From Sporosarcina sp. P33 (GTDB lineage: Bacteria > Bacillota > Bacilli > Bacillales_A > Planococcaceae): DNA of 64,000 nt. This document shows, one piece after another, positions 28,541-38,563 of this stretch; positions within the stretch are counted from its first letter, which is position 1; each line of letters opens with the position of its first letter. The translations under genes were made by a program, and so were the position numbers. The notes beneath the pieces are model-generated. The model did no database searches, had not been told where the DNA came from, and saw only the letters and a list, made by a program, of their open reading frames with translations. The stretch covers positions 2,954,501 to 3,018,500 of the forward strand of contig NZ_CP015027.1 in assembly GCF_002077155.1 (NCBI RefSeq), written 5' to 3'.

Positions 28541-30821
28541 ATATGCCAGATCAGTGGGCAAAACTAGCAGAGATATTGCTGATGAATTAAGTAAAAGCAA
28601 TATTGTGATAAAAAGCCATATGGAAGAACTGGAACCAGATATGATATCTAAACTGGATAAGACGTTTGGCGGACTGAAAAAGCCGAATGCAGCATCTGCA
28701 GGAAAGCCCGCAAACAAACAAAACAGTCAGAGAACTGAACGTCCGGGCAATCATGCAAACAAGCCGGCTGGGAAAACACAGACTGGCGGACAATCAGCTG
28801 CTAAGGATGCGAATCGTTCTGCAGGCAGCCAAGGCGGAACAAACCGCTCAGCCTCATCACGTCCTCAGGGCCAATCTTCATCCGCTGGCGGAAATCAGCA
28901 GTCACGTCAAGGACAGGGATCAGGCGCGCCGCGTCCAGCAGGCGGCGGACGTCCGGGCGGCGGTCGCGGCGGAAGACCGCCAGCACGCGGAATTAACCAG
29001 GGACGCCGCAGATATCGCCCGGCAGTACCGGCTCAGAAAATTGAAAAGCCGCTGCCGGAAAAAATTACATTTTACGAATCGCTTTCAGTTGGTGAACTAG
29101 CTCAGAAGCTGGGTAAAGAGCCATCTGAAATTATTAAAAAATTATTCTTGCTTGGTGTAATGGCAACAATTAACCAAGAGCTTGATAAAGATGCAATTGA
29201 GTTAATCTGTGCGGAATACGGCGTGGAAGTAGAAGAAGAAATCCGTATTGACGTAACAGACTTGGAAATTTACTTCGAAGATCCTGAAGAGGAAGAAGAA
29301 ACTCCGGGTGAATTGGAAGAAAGACCGCCTGTAGTTACAATTATGGGGCACGTTGACCATGGTAAAACTACATTGCTTGACTCTATCCGTGATACGAAAG
29401 TAACGCAAGGCGAAGCAGGCGGAATCACTCAGCATATCGGTGCGTATCAGATTAAAGTAAATGATAAGAAAATCACATTCTTGGATACACCGGGCCACGA
29501 AGCTTTCACGACGATGAGAGCACGCGGTGCGAAAGTTACGGATTTGACAATTTTGGTTGTAGCAGCGGATGACGGCGTTATGCCGCAGACTATAGAAGCG
29601 ATCAATCATGCAAAAGCTGCGGAAGTTCCAATCATTGTAGCGGTTAACAAAATGGATAAGCCGACAGCTAATCCGGACCGTGTCATGCAGGAATTAACAG
29701 AGCACGGCCTCGTTTCCGAAGATTGGGGCGGAGATACGATTTTTGTTCCGATTTCAGCACTTAAAGGTGAAGGAATTGAACAGCTTCTGGAAATGGTTCT
29801 ATTAGTGGCAGAAGTAGGCGAATTGACTGCTGACCCATCTATCAGAGCAAGAGGTACAGTAATCGAAGCGCAGCTTGATAAAGGTAAGGGAGCAGTCGCT
29901 ACACTGCTAGTACAAAACGGTACATTGCATGTAGGTGATCCGATTGTTGTCGGTAATACGTACGGGCGTGTCCGTGCAATGGTCAGCGATCTTGGGCGAC
30001 GCGTGAAAGAGGCTGGTCCATCTACTCCTGTAGAAATCACGGGACTGAGTGATGTGCCGCATGCAGGAGATCGTTTCGTCGTATTTAAAGATGAAAAAAC
30101 TGCTCGTCAAATTGGTGAAACTCGTGCTGGAGAAGCACTTCAGGAACAGCGCGTAGAAAAAACGCGCGTGACGCTTGATAACCTGTTTGATCAAATGAAG
30201 CAAGGCGAAATGAAAGAATTGAACCTGATTGTGAAAGCAGATGTACAGGGTGCTGTGGAGGCAATGGCGGCTTCTCTGATGAAAATCGAAGTAGAGGGCG
30301 TTAACGTCAAAATCATCCATACAGGTGCCGGCGCAATCAATGAGTCTGATATTTCACTGGCAGCTGCTTCCAACGCCATCGTTATTGGTTTCAACGTACG
30401 TCCGGACACCAATGCCAAACGTGCTGCTGAAGCAGAAGGCGTAGACATTCGTCTGCACCGCGTGATCTATAAGGTGATCGAAGAAATTGAATCTGCAATG
30501 AAAGGTTTACTGGATCCTGAGTATGAAGAGAAAGTAATCGGTCAGGCAGAAGTTCGTGAAACGTTTAAAGTTACAAAAATCGGTACGATTGCAGGAAGTT
30601 ATGTAATCGACGGTAAAATTACCCGTGACGCTGGTGTTCGTGTACTGCGCGATAATATTGTAATCTTTGAAGGTGAGCTTGATACGCTGAAACGTTTTAA
30701 AGATGATGCAAAAGAAGTTGCAAAAGGATATGAATGTGGTATCACAATTAAAAAGTTCAATGATATCAAAGAAGGAGATATCATCGAAGCATTCGTAATG
30801 GAAGAAATCAAACGAGTATGA
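28518..30821 (+). CDS. infB: Translation initiation factor IF-2
   Basis: IF-2 delivers initiator tRNA to the 30S subunit and promotes subunit joining. The product (767 residues) has a short N-terminal IF2N module, a low-complexity Gly/Arg/Gln/Asn/Ser-rich linker (about residues 55-165), a second IF2N module, then the G domain with GHVDHGKT (about 277-284), DTPGHEAF and NKMDKP, and C-terminal domains II-IV. Start ATG 28518 follows a GGGGGTGG stretch and matches homologue N-termini ([10 protein letters not shown]); the longer frame runs back through ylxQ. Confidence 0.98.
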   Translation: MTKMKVHEYARSVGKTSRDIADELSKSNIVIKSHMEELEPDMISKLDKTFGGLKKPNAASAGKPANKQNSQRTERPGNHANKPAGKTQTGGQSAAKDANRSAGSQGGTNRSASSRPQGQSSSAGGNQQSRQGQGSGAPRPAGGGRPGGGRGGRPPARGINQGRRRYRPAVPAQKIEKPLPEKITFYESLSVGELAQKLGKEPSEIIKKLFLLGVMATINQELDKDAIELICAEYGVEVEEEIRIDVTDLEIYFEDPEEEEETPGELEERPPVVTIMGHVDHGKTTLLDSIRDTKVTQGEAGGITQHIGAYQIKVNDKKITFLDTPGHEAFTTMRARGAKVTDLTILVVAADDGVMPQTIEAINHAKAAEVPIIVAVNKMDKPTANPDRVMQELTEHGLVSEDWGGDTIFVPISALKGEGIEQLLEMVLLVAEVGELTADPSIRARGTVIEAQLDKGKGAVATLLVQNGTLHVGDPIVVGNTYGRVRAMVSDLGRRVKEAGPSTPVEITGLSDVPHAGDRFVVFKDEKTARQIGETRAGEALQEQRVEKTRVTLDNLFDQMKQGEMKELNLIVKADVQGAVEAMAASLMKIEVEGVNVKIIHTGAGAINESDISLAAASNAIVIGFNVRPDTNAKRAAEAEGVDIRLHRVIYKVIEEIESAMKGLLDPEYEEKVIGQAEVRETFKVTKIGTIAGSYVIDGKITRDAGVRVLRDNIVIFEGELDTLKRFKDDAKEVAKGYECGITIKKFNDIKEGDIIEAFVMEEIKRV

Positions 30822-31096
30822 TTGTGTACGCGGAATGTTCGTTCTACATCCCGGCAGCCGCTTCGTTGAAAGAAAAACGTGCAGTGTTGAATAGGATGCG
30901 TGATCGGGTGAAAAACTCCTACAATGTATCTGTTGCAGAAATTGATCATCAGGATTTATGGCAGCGAACTACTTTTGCTTTAGTGGCTGTCGCATCTTCT
31001 AAAGATGCGGCTGAACGCGAAGTGCGAAGAGCGATCCGCCTGTTTGAATCTAATCCTGATTGGGAAATGACCGCGTGTACAGTTGACTACTTATGA
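30818..31096 (+). CDS. ylxP: YlxP, DUF503 family protein
   Basis: The 92-residue product belongs to the DUF503 family found between infB and rbfA in many Firmicutes. It has the conserved start [20 protein letters not shown] and the block [20 protein letters not shown]. Its biochemical function is unknown; position suggests ribosome assembly or translation. The ATG overlaps the infB TGA by four bases. Confidence 0.92.
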   Translation: MIVYAECSFYIPAAASLKEKRAVLNRMRDRVKNSYNVSVAEIDHQDLWQRTTFALVAVASSKDAAEREVRRAIRLFESNPDWEMTACTVDYL

Positions 31097-31118
31097 GCAA
31101 AAAACGAGGTGAATTGCC

Positions 31119-31469
31119 ATGTCAGTGCGTGCCAATCGTATAGCTGAACAAATGAAAAAAGAATTGGGCGATATTATCGGCCAAAAGCTGAAAGACCCGC
31201 GCATCGGATTTGTAACGGTGACAGGTGTAGATGTTACTGGAGACTTGCAGCAGGCGAAAATCTTTATTTCTGTGTTGGGTACAGATAAAGAAAAAGAGGA
31301 TTCGTTAATCGGGCTTTCCAAAGCAAAAGGTTTCATTCGGTCGGAAATCGGCCAGCGGATCCGTTTGCGTAAAACACCTGAAATTGAATTTGAAATGGAT
31401 GAATCAGTTGCTTACGGTAACCGGATTGAAAGTCTGATCCGTAAAGTGAACGATGAAAACGAACAATAA
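31119..31469 (+). CDS. rbfA: 30S ribosome-binding factor RbfA
   Basis: RbfA is a KH-fold assembly factor that helps 16S rRNA 5'-end maturation and cold adaptation. The 116-residue product shows [14 protein letters not shown] and [20 protein letters not shown], family hallmarks. A cgaggtg ribosome-binding site precedes the ATG. It follows ylxP by 22 bases. Confidence 0.97.
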   Translation: MSVRANRIAEQMKKELGDIIGQKLKDPRIGFVTVTGVDVTGDLQQAKIFISVLGTDKEKEDSLIGLSKAKGFIRSEIGQRIRLRKTPEIEFEMDESVAYGNRIESLIRKVNDENEQ

Positions 31470-31473
31470 ACGA

Positions 31474-31520
31474 GAGGAGGAAGTTCATAGTCGCTCAGGC
31501 GGCTTGACTTCCTCCCTTCT
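31474..31520 (+). terminator. Hairpin between rbfA and truB, weak terminator candidate
   Basis: A 9-bp outer stem (31476-31484 with 31507-31515) encloses an inner 6-bp stem (AGTCGC with GCGGCT, one G-T). The following sequence (CTTCTTACAT) is only weakly T-rich. It may attenuate or process the transcript before truB rather than end it. Confidence 0.5.
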
Positions 31521-31565
31521 TACATAGAGCAAGTATTTACAATGAACTGAGGAAGGAGGAGTATG

Positions 31566-32477
31566 ATGAACGGTATTCTGCCATTATGGAAAGAGAAAGG
31601 CATGACATCACATGATTGTGTGTTTAAACTGCGGAAGATCCTGCGTACTAAAAAAGTAGGGCATACGGGCACACTGGATCCGGAAGTGGAAGGTGTTTTG
31701 CCAATCTGCATTGGAAGAGCAACAAAAGTAGCATCTCATATCACGGATGCAGGGAAAGAATACATTGCGACTGTTTCAATTGGCCGCGCTACAGAAACGG
31801 AAGATGCGCAAGGGGAAACTGTAGCAAGTGACCTGACGCATAAAGAATTCTCCAGGGCACAAATTAACGAAGCGCTCGCGCAGCTGACAGGAGAAATTAC
31901 ACAAATCCCTCCGATGTATTCCGCGGTAAAAGTAAACGGCAGACGTCTGTATGAATATGCAAGAAAAGGTATCGAAGTAGAACGTCCCGTACGTAAAGTA
32001 CATATCGATCAAATAGAACTGCTGGGTGAAGAACAGCAATTCAGCGGAGAAGAAGTGACATTTTCCATTAGAGTCCGATGCGGAAAAGGAACGTATATCC
32101 GCACGCTGGCTGTGCAAATAGGAGAAATTTTGGGCTATCCTGCACATATGCATTCGTTAGTCCGGACTGTTTCGGGTAACTTTGACCAGTCTGACTGTAA
32201 TACATTGGCCGACGTCGCCCAGCTGATGGAAGAACAAAACATTCAGAGTATTTTGCGCCCTATCGAGGAAGTGTTGACGGATTTCCCGCAGCTGCAAATA
32301 GATGAACAACTGCTGGAATCAATACGGAACGGCCAAGTACTCCCGGCGGTCCCATTGCTGGCTGAGCATCCATCCATCGTGATGATGTTTGAAGGGCATG
32401 TGCTGGCGATCTATCAAAATCATCCGACAAAACCCGGATTAATGAAGCCGGAGAAAATGCTGCTGGGCAGTGAGTAA
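31566..32477 (+). CDS. truB: tRNA pseudouridine-55 synthase TruB
   Basis: TruB makes pseudouridine 55 in the T-loop of tRNAs. The product (303 residues) has the catalytic Asp38 in GHTGTLDPEVEGVLPI, then IPPMYSAVKVNGRRLYEYAR and the C-terminal RCGKGTYIRTLAVQIG region. ATGs at 31563 and 31566 are adjacent; GGAGG at 31555-31559 is better spaced for the second. It precedes ribF by 12 bases. Confidence 0.97.
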   Translation: MNGILPLWKEKGMTSHDCVFKLRKILRTKKVGHTGTLDPEVEGVLPICIGRATKVASHITDAGKEYIATVSIGRATETEDAQGETVASDLTHKEFSRAQINEALAQLTGEITQIPPMYSAVKVNGRRLYEYARKGIEVERPVRKVHIDQIELLGEEQQFSGEEVTFSIRVRCGKGTYIRTLAVQIGEILGYPAHMHSLVRTVSGNFDQSDCNTLADVAQLMEEQNIQSILRPIEEVLTDFPQLQIDEQLLESIRNGQVLPAVPLLAEHPSIVMMFEGHVLAIYQNHPTKPGLMKPEKMLLGSE

Positions 32478-32489
32478 GGAGAGATAGAA

Positions 32490-33428
32490 ATGGAAATCTT
32501 TAGATTACGATATCCTGATCAGGTAGACATTGGAAAACAACAGGCCTATTCTTTAGCTATCGGATTTTTTGACGGTGTACATAAAGGTCATCAAGAAGTC
32601 ATTTGCAGCGCAAAAAAAACGGGTGATGAACTGGGATTGCAGACTGCAGTCATGACGTTCGATCCGCACCCGTCGCAATTGTTTTCAGGCAAAAACGTCG
32701 GCTATATCACACCGCTGGATGAAAAGGTGCGTGTGCTTGATTCACTCGGTATTGATGCACTGTTCATCGTCAGTTTCGACTGGGAACTGGCAGGCCTGTC
32801 ACCGGAACGTTTTATTGAGATCTTCATTAAGGGGCTGGGAGTGCAGCACGTGACAGCAGGCTTTGATTTTACGTTTGGCTCAAAAGGTTCCGGAAAGATG
32901 AAAGATATGCAGGAGCTGTCGGGAAATATGTACGGCACAACGGTAATTCCTAAAGTGACATTCGCTGAGGAAAGAAAAGTTTCTTCCACGGAAATTCGCA
33001 GACTCTTGTCTGATGGTAATGTGGAAGCGGCTGCAGAACTGCTCGGCCGTCCGTTCCGCACGCTTGGTGAGGTGGTGCACGGTGAAAAACGGGGACGGCA
33101 ACTGGGCTTTCCGACAGCAAATATTCAAACAGCTGAAGAGCATGTCGTTCCTGCGAACGGCGTCTATGCGGTACGCTGTCTGATTGGGGATACTTGGTAC
33201 CCCGGTGTCTGCAATATGGGGGTTAAGCCGACGTTTCATGATCCCGAGCATAGGATTCCTACCGCAGAAGTGCATCTGATAGGTGAAGAGATGGATCTCT
33301 ACGGACAGCGAATAGCGATTGAATGGCTGCATCGAATACGTGCTGAGAAAAAATTTGATTCACTCGAAGCGCTGAAAACACAAATCGGGATAGATAAGCA
33401 AACTGCAAAGGACTTATTAACCGACTAG
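32490..33428 (+). CDS. ribF: Bifunctional riboflavin kinase / FAD synthetase
   Basis: RibF phosphorylates riboflavin to FMN and adenylylates it to FAD. The 312-residue product has an N-terminal nucleotidyltransferase domain with GFFDGVHKGHQEVI and VSSTEIRRLLSDG, and a C-terminal riboflavin kinase domain beginning around residue 185 with GRQLGFPTANI and NGVYAVRC. It closes the rimP-initiated gene string before the rpsO promoter. Confidence 0.97.
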   Translation: MEIFRLRYPDQVDIGKQQAYSLAIGFFDGVHKGHQEVICSAKKTGDELGLQTAVMTFDPHPSQLFSGKNVGYITPLDEKVRVLDSLGIDALFIVSFDWELAGLSPERFIEIFIKGLGVQHVTAGFDFTFGSKGSGKMKDMQELSGNMYGTTVIPKVTFAEERKVSSTEIRRLLSDGNVEAAAELLGRPFRTLGEVVHGEKRGRQLGFPTANIQTAEEHVVPANGVYAVRCLIGDTWYPGVCNMGVKPTFHDPEHRIPTAEVHLIGEEMDLYGQRIAIEWLHRIRAEKKFDSLEALKTQIGIDKQTAKDLLTD

Positions 33429-33441
33429 TTGGTTGTTGCAA

Positions 33442-33469
33442 CTGACAGAATGCCGTGATATGATACAAT
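33442..33469 (+). promoter_or_regulatory. Predicted sigma-A promoter for rpsO
   Basis: A -35 CTGACA (33442-33447) and a -10 TACAAT (33464-33469) are 16 bases apart. A TG one base before the -10 makes it an extended -10 promoter. The start would be near 33476. Confidence 0.65.
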
Positions 33470-33559
33470 AGTGTTCAATACACGAACCGCTTCTTGGCAA
33501 AACGAGTCACCAACGTTTGCTCGGGAGATGGGGATACTTTTATTTAGGAGGTGAAAAGG
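33470..33559 (+). promoter_or_regulatory. rpsO 5' leader, candidate S15-binding structure
   Basis: The 90-base leader folds at least one clear hairpin: 33497-33504 (one bulged A) with 33514-33520, inside weaker CCG/CGG pairing (33487-33489 with 33522-33524). It also has a short GTGT/ACAC hairpin at its 5' end. Bacillales S15 represses its own translation by binding a leader of this kind. I could not test the match to the known S15 element, so the regulatory role is an inference. Confidence 0.5.
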
Positions 33560-33829
33560 ATGGCTATTACACAAGAGAGAAAAGCTGAATTAATCAACCA
33601 ATTCAAGACTCATGAAAATGATACTGGATCTGCTGATGTTCAGATTGCTATCCTTACTGAAGAGATCAATAACCTGAACAACCACTTGCGTACGCACAAG
33701 AAAGACCACCACTCACGTCGCGGTCTGTACAAAATGGTAGGTACACGCCGTCGTCTATTGAGATATCTGCGTGAAACTAATGTTCAACGTTACCGTGATC
33801 TTATTGCATCACTTGGCTTACGCCGTTAA
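33560..33829 (+). CDS. rpsO: 30S ribosomal protein S15
   Basis: S15 nucleates the central domain of the 30S subunit. The product is exactly 89 residues, the universal bacterial length, with [20 protein letters not shown] and [14 protein letters not shown], both signatures. I use ATG 33560 ([11 protein letters not shown]); AGGAGG at 33546-33551 is 8 bases upstream. The in-frame GTG at 33551 overlaps that site. It has its own promoter and terminator. Confidence 0.99.
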   Translation: MAITQERKAELINQFKTHENDTGSADVQIAILTEEINNLNNHLRTHKKDHHSRRGLYKMVGTRRRLLRYLRETNVQRYRDLIASLGLRR

Positions 33830-33839
33830 TAAGACTGAG

Positions 33840-33862
33840 AAGCGGGCTTTGCCCGCTTTTTT
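33840..33862 (+). terminator. Intrinsic terminator after rpsO
   Basis: An 8-bp stem (33840-33847 with 33851-33858) with a three-base loop and a run of T to 33862. Confidence 0.88.
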
Positions 33863-33971
33863 CTATGGAATGAAGATAAGAAATATCGCATAGATGCGTC
33901 TTTTTTGATACACTATATCTACTTACATACCAGTATGATGTTTCAGTTTTACAATAGAGAGGAGTTCTACA

Positions 33972-36092
33972 ATGTCAGAACAGAAAAAAGTTTATACACT
34001 CGATTGGGCTGGACGTACGCTAACGATCGAAGCCGGCCAACTTGCAAAGCAAGCAAACGGTGCTGTACTCGTCCGCTACGGTGATACGACAGTACTTTCT
34101 ACGGTAACCGCTTCTAAGAAACCAAAACCTCTAGATTTTTTTCCGCTTACAGTTAACTATGAAGAACGTTTATACGCAGTTGGTAAAATTCCTGGAGGAT
34201 TTATCAAGCGTGAAGGCCGCCCATCAGAAAAAGCGGTGTTGACGAGCCGGTTAATTGACCGTCCGATCAGACCTTTATTCCCGGATGGCTTCCGTAATGA
34301 CGTGCAGGTGATTTCACTTGTTATGTCGGTGGACCAAGATTGTTCTTCAGAAATCGCAGCGATGATCGGCTCTTCCTTGGCATTATCAATTTCTGATATT
34401 CCGTTTGACGGCCCAATTGCAGGTGTTCAAGTCGGCCGTATTGACGGCGAATTCATTGTTAACCCGACACCAAGTCAGTTGGAAACATCTGAAATCGATT
34501 TGATTGTGGCAGGAACAAAAGATGCGATCAATATGGTAGAAGCAGGAGCTAAAGAAGTTACTGAAGAAATCATGCTTGAAGCGATTATGTTCGGCCACGA
34601 TGAAATTAAAAAGCTGATTGAATTCCAAGAGAAAATTGCTGCTGAAATCGGCAAAGAAAAGTTCGAGGTCGAAGTATTCGAATTTGACGCAGACATTGTC
34701 AAAGAAGTGAAAGACCGTTGTGAATCGGATTTAATCGCAGCGATCCAAACAGAAGAAAAGCATGCTCGTGAAGAAGCTATCAGCGAAGTGAAAACAGCAG
34801 TCCTTGATTACTATGAGGAAGCGGAAGCTGATGAAGATACCATTAAACAAGTGAAAGCAATCCTTGAGCAAATGCTGAAAGATGAAGTGCGCCGTCTGAT
34901 TACAGACGATAAGGTCCGACCGGATGGCCGCGGACTTGACGAAATTCGTCCATTGTCATCTGAAACAGGCCTTCTGCAGCGTGCGCACGGTTCTTCTTTA
35001 TTCACACGCGGCCAAACGCAGGTATTAAGCGTTTGTACGTTGGGTGCGCTAGGTGAAGTTCAGATAATTGACGGATTAGGCTTGGATGAATCTAAGCGAT
35101 TCATGCATCACTACAACTTCCCTAACTTCAGTGTCGGAGAAACAGGGCCGATCCGCGGACCGGGCCGACGTGAAATCGGGCATGGAGCATTAGGCGAACG
35201 TGCATTATTGCCGGTGCTGCCTGACGAAGTGGAATTCCCTTACACAATGCGCCTAGTGGCGGAAGTTCTGGAATCCAACGGTTCATCTTCACAAGCATCC
35301 ATCTGTGCGTCAACAATGGCTATGATGGACGCGGGCGTTCCGATTAAATCACCGGTTGCCGGAATTGCTATGGGCTTAATTAAAAAAGATGAAAACTATT
35401 CCATTTTGTCTGATATTCAAGGAATGGAAGACCATTTAGGTGATATGGACTTTAAAGTTGCAGGTACTGAAAAAGGAATTACTGCACTGCAAATGGATAT
35501 TAAAATTGATGGTTTGTCCCGTCAAATTTTAGAAGAATCCCTGGAGCAGGCGAAAATCGGGCGTATTAAAATTCTTAATCATATGATGACGACTATTTCT
35601 TCAACACGTGAGGAATTATCTGAGTATGCACCGAAAATTGTAGTAATCCATATTAAACCGGATAAGATCCGCGATGTAATCGGACCGGGCGGAAAAGTAA
35701 TCAATAAAATTATCGAAGAAACGCAAGTTAAAATCGATACTGAGCAAGACGGAACGATTTATATCGCATCACCAAACTCTGAAATGAACGCAAAGGCCAA
35801 GAAGATGATCGAAGACATTGTGCGTGAAGCAAAAGTCGGGGAGTACTACCTCGCGAAAGTGAAACGCATTGAGAAATTTGGCGCATTCTTGGAGCTATTC
35901 CCTGGTAAAGACGGCTTGCTTCACATTTCTGAAATCCAGGAAGCCCGCACGAAGGCTGTGGAAGACGAATTGAAGCTTGACGATGAGCTGCTTGTAAAAG
36001 TTATAGAAATTGACAGACAGGGCCGGGTTAATCTTTCCCGTAAAGTTGTTATTCAAGAAGAAAAAGAAAAAGAACAAGCGAACAAAGAGTAA
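33972..36092 (+). CDS. pnp: Polyribonucleotide nucleotidyltransferase (PNPase)
   Basis: PNPase degrades RNA 3'-5' using phosphate and is the main 3' exonuclease of Bacillales. The 706-residue product has two RNase PH domains (1-230 and 320-550, linked by a helical region), a KH domain ([20 protein letters not shown]) and an S1 domain ([20 protein letters not shown]). A Lys/Glu-rich tail ends it. ATG 33972 follows gaggag. The 33863-33971 gap holds TTGATA (33905-33910) and TATGAT (33934-33939), but they are too far apart to call as one promoter. Confidence 0.99.
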   Translation: MSEQKKVYTLDWAGRTLTIEAGQLAKQANGAVLVRYGDTTVLSTVTASKKPKPLDFFPLTVNYEERLYAVGKIPGGFIKREGRPSEKAVLTSRLIDRPIRPLFPDGFRNDVQVISLVMSVDQDCSSEIAAMIGSSLALSISDIPFDGPIAGVQVGRIDGEFIVNPTPSQLETSEIDLIVAGTKDAINMVEAGAKEVTEEIMLEAIMFGHDEIKKLIEFQEKIAAEIGKEKFEVEVFEFDADIVKEVKDRCESDLIAAIQTEEKHAREEAISEVKTAVLDYYEEAEADEDTIKQVKAILEQMLKDEVRRLITDDKVRPDGRGLDEIRPLSSETGLLQRAHGSSLFTRGQTQVLSVCTLGALGEVQIIDGLGLDESKRFMHHYNFPNFSVGETGPIRGPGRREIGHGALGERALLPVLPDEVEFPYTMRLVAEVLESNGSSSQASICASTMAMMDAGVPIKSPVAGIAMGLIKKDENYSILSDIQGMEDHLGDMDFKVAGTEKGITALQMDIKIDGLSRQILEESLEQAKIGRIKILNHMMTTISSTREELSEYAPKIVVIHIKPDKIRDVIGPGGKVINKIIEETQVKIDTEQDGTIYIASPNSEMNAKAKKMIEDIVREAKVGEYYLAKVKRIEKFGAFLELFPGKDGLLHISEIQEARTKAVEDELKLDDELLVKVIEIDRQGRVNLSRKVVIQEEKEKEQANKE

Positions 36093-36100
36093 TCAATCAG

Positions 36101-36150
36101 ACAAAAAGCCTCTTCCTGCACAAGTTGCGGCGAAGGAGGCTTTTTGTACT
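36101..36150 (+). terminator. Intrinsic terminator after pnp
   Basis: A 12-bp stem (36101-36112 with 36136-36147) encloses a 23-base loop with extra TTC/GAA pairing. The T run forms the 3' arm (GGCTTTTTGT), and the A run on the 5' side makes it look bidirectional. Confidence 0.8.
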
Positions 36151-36167
36151 TTGAAGGAGTGAAGCCG

Positions 36168-37427
36168 ATGATTCAAAAATATACATGTTCAAACGGTGTC
36201 CGCATCGTTCATGAGAAAATGCCGCACGTAAAGTCCGTTGCAATTGGTCTGTGGATACATGCAGGCTCATCAAATGAAACAAAAGAGCAAGAAGGAATTG
36301 CACACTTTATCGAACATATGCTTTTTAAGGGGACAGCTGCACGAAGTGCCCGAATGATTGCAGAACAGTTTGATCAGATTGGGGGCGACCTCAACGCATT
36401 CACTTCAAAAGAAATGACATGCTATTACACGACAGTGCTGAGCCATCATGCCTCATACGCATTAACCATTTTATCGGATATGTTTTTCCACTCTCAGTTT
36501 AAAGAAGAGGAAATGGAAAAAGAAAAATCGGTAATATTGGACGAGATCTCTTCTGTTGAAGATATGCCGGATGAAGACGCCGATGAAAGGCTTTGGGCGG
36601 GAATGTTCCCTGATGATACAATCGGGAAGCCGGTAGGCGGGCGTGCGGAGTCGATTAAGGCATTCACAAAAGAAATGGTTGAAGAGTTCATGGTAAAACA
36701 TTATCGTCCGGAAAACCTAGTAATTTCAATTGCGGGAAATTACGATGATCGTCTGATTAAGCTGATTGAAGCGAATTTCGGCAGCTATCAAAGCAAAGAA
36801 ACACCGTCCATTACTATATCTGAAAGCCCTGTTCCGAATTTCACAGCACAGAAAATCCTAAAAGCAAAAGATATAGAACAAGCGCATATGTGCTTTGGCT
36901 ATCCGTCTCTTCCTTCGACTCATGAAAAAATATATGAATTAAGTTTATTTGACAGTATCCTTGGAGGGACGATGTCTTCAAGGCTATTTCAGGAAGTCCG
37001 GGAGAATCGGGGACTCGCTTATTCGGTGTATACGTATTATGCTGCATATAAAAATGCAGGCGGTTTTGTCATTTATTGCGGTACATCTCCCGAAAACTTT
37101 AAGGAAACGTATGAAACGATCGATCAGGTCATCGCAGAACTGCTGCATGACGGACTGACAGATAAAGAGCTGCGCAACGCAAAAGAACAGCTGAAAGGAA
37201 GCTTTGTGCTTGGCTTGGAAGGCTCAGAATCACGCATGTACAGAAACGGCAGAAATGAACTGATACTTGGCTTCCATCAGAACATCGATGAAGTGGTCGA
37301 ACGAATTGAAAATGTGGAAAAGCGTAATGTGTACCGATTGGGTCAGCAAATGTTGGCAAGTGACCGGGCTGCGTCAATCATTGCGCCTAAATCAAATATT
37401 CAGCAATTTAAAATACTGCAGAACTAG
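36168..37427 (+). CDS. mlpA: M16 zinc peptidase MlpA (YmxG)
   Basis: MlpA is an insulinase-family (M16) metalloprotease; in B. subtilis it affects extracellular protease expression. The product (419 residues) has the inverted zinc motif His46-Phe-Ile-Glu49-His50 within GIAHFIEHMLFKGT. A downstream glutamate for zinc lies in the following 80 residues, and the second M16 domain has RENRGLAYSVYTYYA. ATG 36168 is set by AAGGAG at 36154-36159 (8 bases). The longer frame would start within the pnp terminator. It precedes ymxH and the dpa genes. Confidence 0.95.
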   Translation: MIQKYTCSNGVRIVHEKMPHVKSVAIGLWIHAGSSNETKEQEGIAHFIEHMLFKGTAARSARMIAEQFDQIGGDLNAFTSKEMTCYYTTVLSHHASYALTILSDMFFHSQFKEEEMEKEKSVILDEISSVEDMPDEDADERLWAGMFPDDTIGKPVGGRAESIKAFTKEMVEEFMVKHYRPENLVISIAGNYDDRLIKLIEANFGSYQSKETPSITISESPVPNFTAQKILKAKDIEQAHMCFGYPSLPSTHEKIYELSLFDSILGGTMSSRLFQEVRENRGLAYSVYTYYAAYKNAGGFVIYCGTSPENFKETYETIDQVIAELLHDGLTDKELRNAKEQLKGSFVLGLEGSESRMYRNGRNELILGFHQNIDEVVERIENVEKRNVYRLGQQMLASDRAASIIAPKSNIQQFKILQN

Positions 37428-37485
37428 TCGACTTCTCCCTTCTTAAACATATGATGAAAGAGACCATATGAGAAGGAGGACTCCG

Positions 37486-37764
37486 ATGCGATTATCAGAA
37501 CTTGCACAAAAAGAACTGATTCAAGTAGAAGAAGGGATGCGGTACGGATTTTTGGCCGATACAGATCTTCTATTCAACCGCCAAACAGGAGAAATCATTG
37601 GATTTGAAATTCGGAAAAAGTTGGGTAAAACTCTTTTCCGTCAGCGTGATCAAGACGTGATTGAATATATTCCATGGCATGAAATTGTTTTGGTGGGAGA
37701 AGATCGTATTTTATTTGGAAAAACGCATGAACTCGACAGAAAGGAAGTGGAAGGATATGACTAA
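37486..37764 (+). CDS. ymxH: YlmC/YmxH family PRC-barrel protein
   Basis: The 92-residue product (MRLSELAQKELIQVEEG start) belongs to the YlmC/YmxH sporulation-associated PRC-barrel family, with DTDLLFNRQTGEIIGFEI as the core. Function is not established. ATG 37486 is chosen because AAGGAGG (37473-37479) is 6 bases upstream. Its 3' end overlaps the dpaA start by 8 bases, so it is probably co-expressed with the dipicolinate genes. Confidence 0.9.
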   Translation: MRLSELAQKELIQVEEGMRYGFLADTDLLFNRQTGEIIGFEIRKKLGKTLFRQRDQDVIEYIPWHEIVLVGEDRILFGKTHELDRKEVEGYD

Positions 37765-38563
37765 ATGGCTTGTGGCGGGCACGGATCAGCGATTGAAGCT
37801 AGCGAATGATTTATTGCTTGCGGCCGGTCTTACGAGCCAGTATATAGCTGCTGACTCGTTTGATGAACAGCTTAAACAGATGCTGATTGACGAGCGGCCC
37901 GATCATCTTCTGCTTCCTTTATTGCCGATGGAACCATGCATCCCCGCAGATTATCTGAAAGAAGGCTGTTCTGTCTACACAGGGCAGTCATCTGCACAAT
38001 GGAGACAGGAACTGAGCAAAAAAGGAATCCGGCATATCAATTATTTACAGGATGAACAATTCATCTGGAAAAATGCCCAACTAACGGCAGAAGCATTCGT
38101 TCACGTATTTTATGAGCAAACGAAGCGCCAAATTGCAGGAAAGCAATTTTATATTGCCGGTTTTGGCAGGGTAGGAAAAGCAATTGCGCATACTTTGCAT
38201 CAATTGCAGGCAAAAGTCATCATCGCGGCCCGTTCGGATGAGCAGCTGGCGGAAGCTCATATGCTCGGATACGGCACGCAGCGTTTGACAGAGCGTACAG
38301 AATTCTCCCGCGGCTATCTGGTAAATACCATTCCTGCACAATGGCTCCGCGCAGATCAAACAGGCACTGTGCATGTGTTTGATGTTTCTTCGGCTCCTGG
38401 TTGCCTAAAGCACGGCGAATCCTCTGAATACTATACGATACACCTCAAATTGCCCGGGAAACATTTTCCCGAGGACGCGGCAGCTGTCTTGGCTGATGCG
38501 GTTTTGAGAATGAGTATAGATGAAAGGGGAACCAGATGCTTAAAGGAAAACGAATCGGATTAG
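37757..38563 (+). CDS. dpaA: Dipicolinate synthase subunit A, divergent and short
   Basis: DpaA with DpaB makes dipicolinic acid, the calcium-chelating core compound of endospores, from the dihydrodipicolinate pool. The 268-residue product is somewhat shorter than B. subtilis SpoVFA (297 in memory). It has a clear NAD(P)-binding motif GFGRVGKAIAHTL followed by VIIAARSDEQ, near residues 137-162. The N-terminal domain is poorly conserved. ATG 37757 is close to aaggat, and AAGGA at 37741-37745 is 11 bases away. It overlaps dpaB by 28 bases, which supports the assignment. Confidence 0.88.
   Translation: MTKWLVAGTDQRLKLANDLLLAAGLTSQYIAADSFDEQLKQMLIDERPDHLLLPLLPMEPCIPADYLKEGCSVYTGQSSAQWRQELSKKGIRHINYLQDEQFIWKNAQLTAEAFVHVFYEQTKRQIAGKQFYIAGFGRVGKAIAHTLHQLQAKVIIAARSDEQLAEAHMLGYGTQRLTERTEFSRGYLVNTIPAQWLRADQTGTVHVFDVSSAPGCLKHGESSEYYTIHLKLPGKHFPEDAAAVLADAVLRMSIDERGTRCLKENESD

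Noticed and set aside
29606..30040. Antisense open frame of 144 residues inside infB
   Set aside because: It mirrors the conserved IF-2 coding frame, has no homologous feel or ribosome-binding site, and similar antisense frames occur throughout the window.
37428..37485. Sigma-K-like promoter (CATATGATG) before ymxH-dpaA
   Set aside because: The CATAnnnTA pattern is only partly met and no convincing -35 AC element is placed correctly. Sporulation control of dpaAB is likely but not readable from this site.
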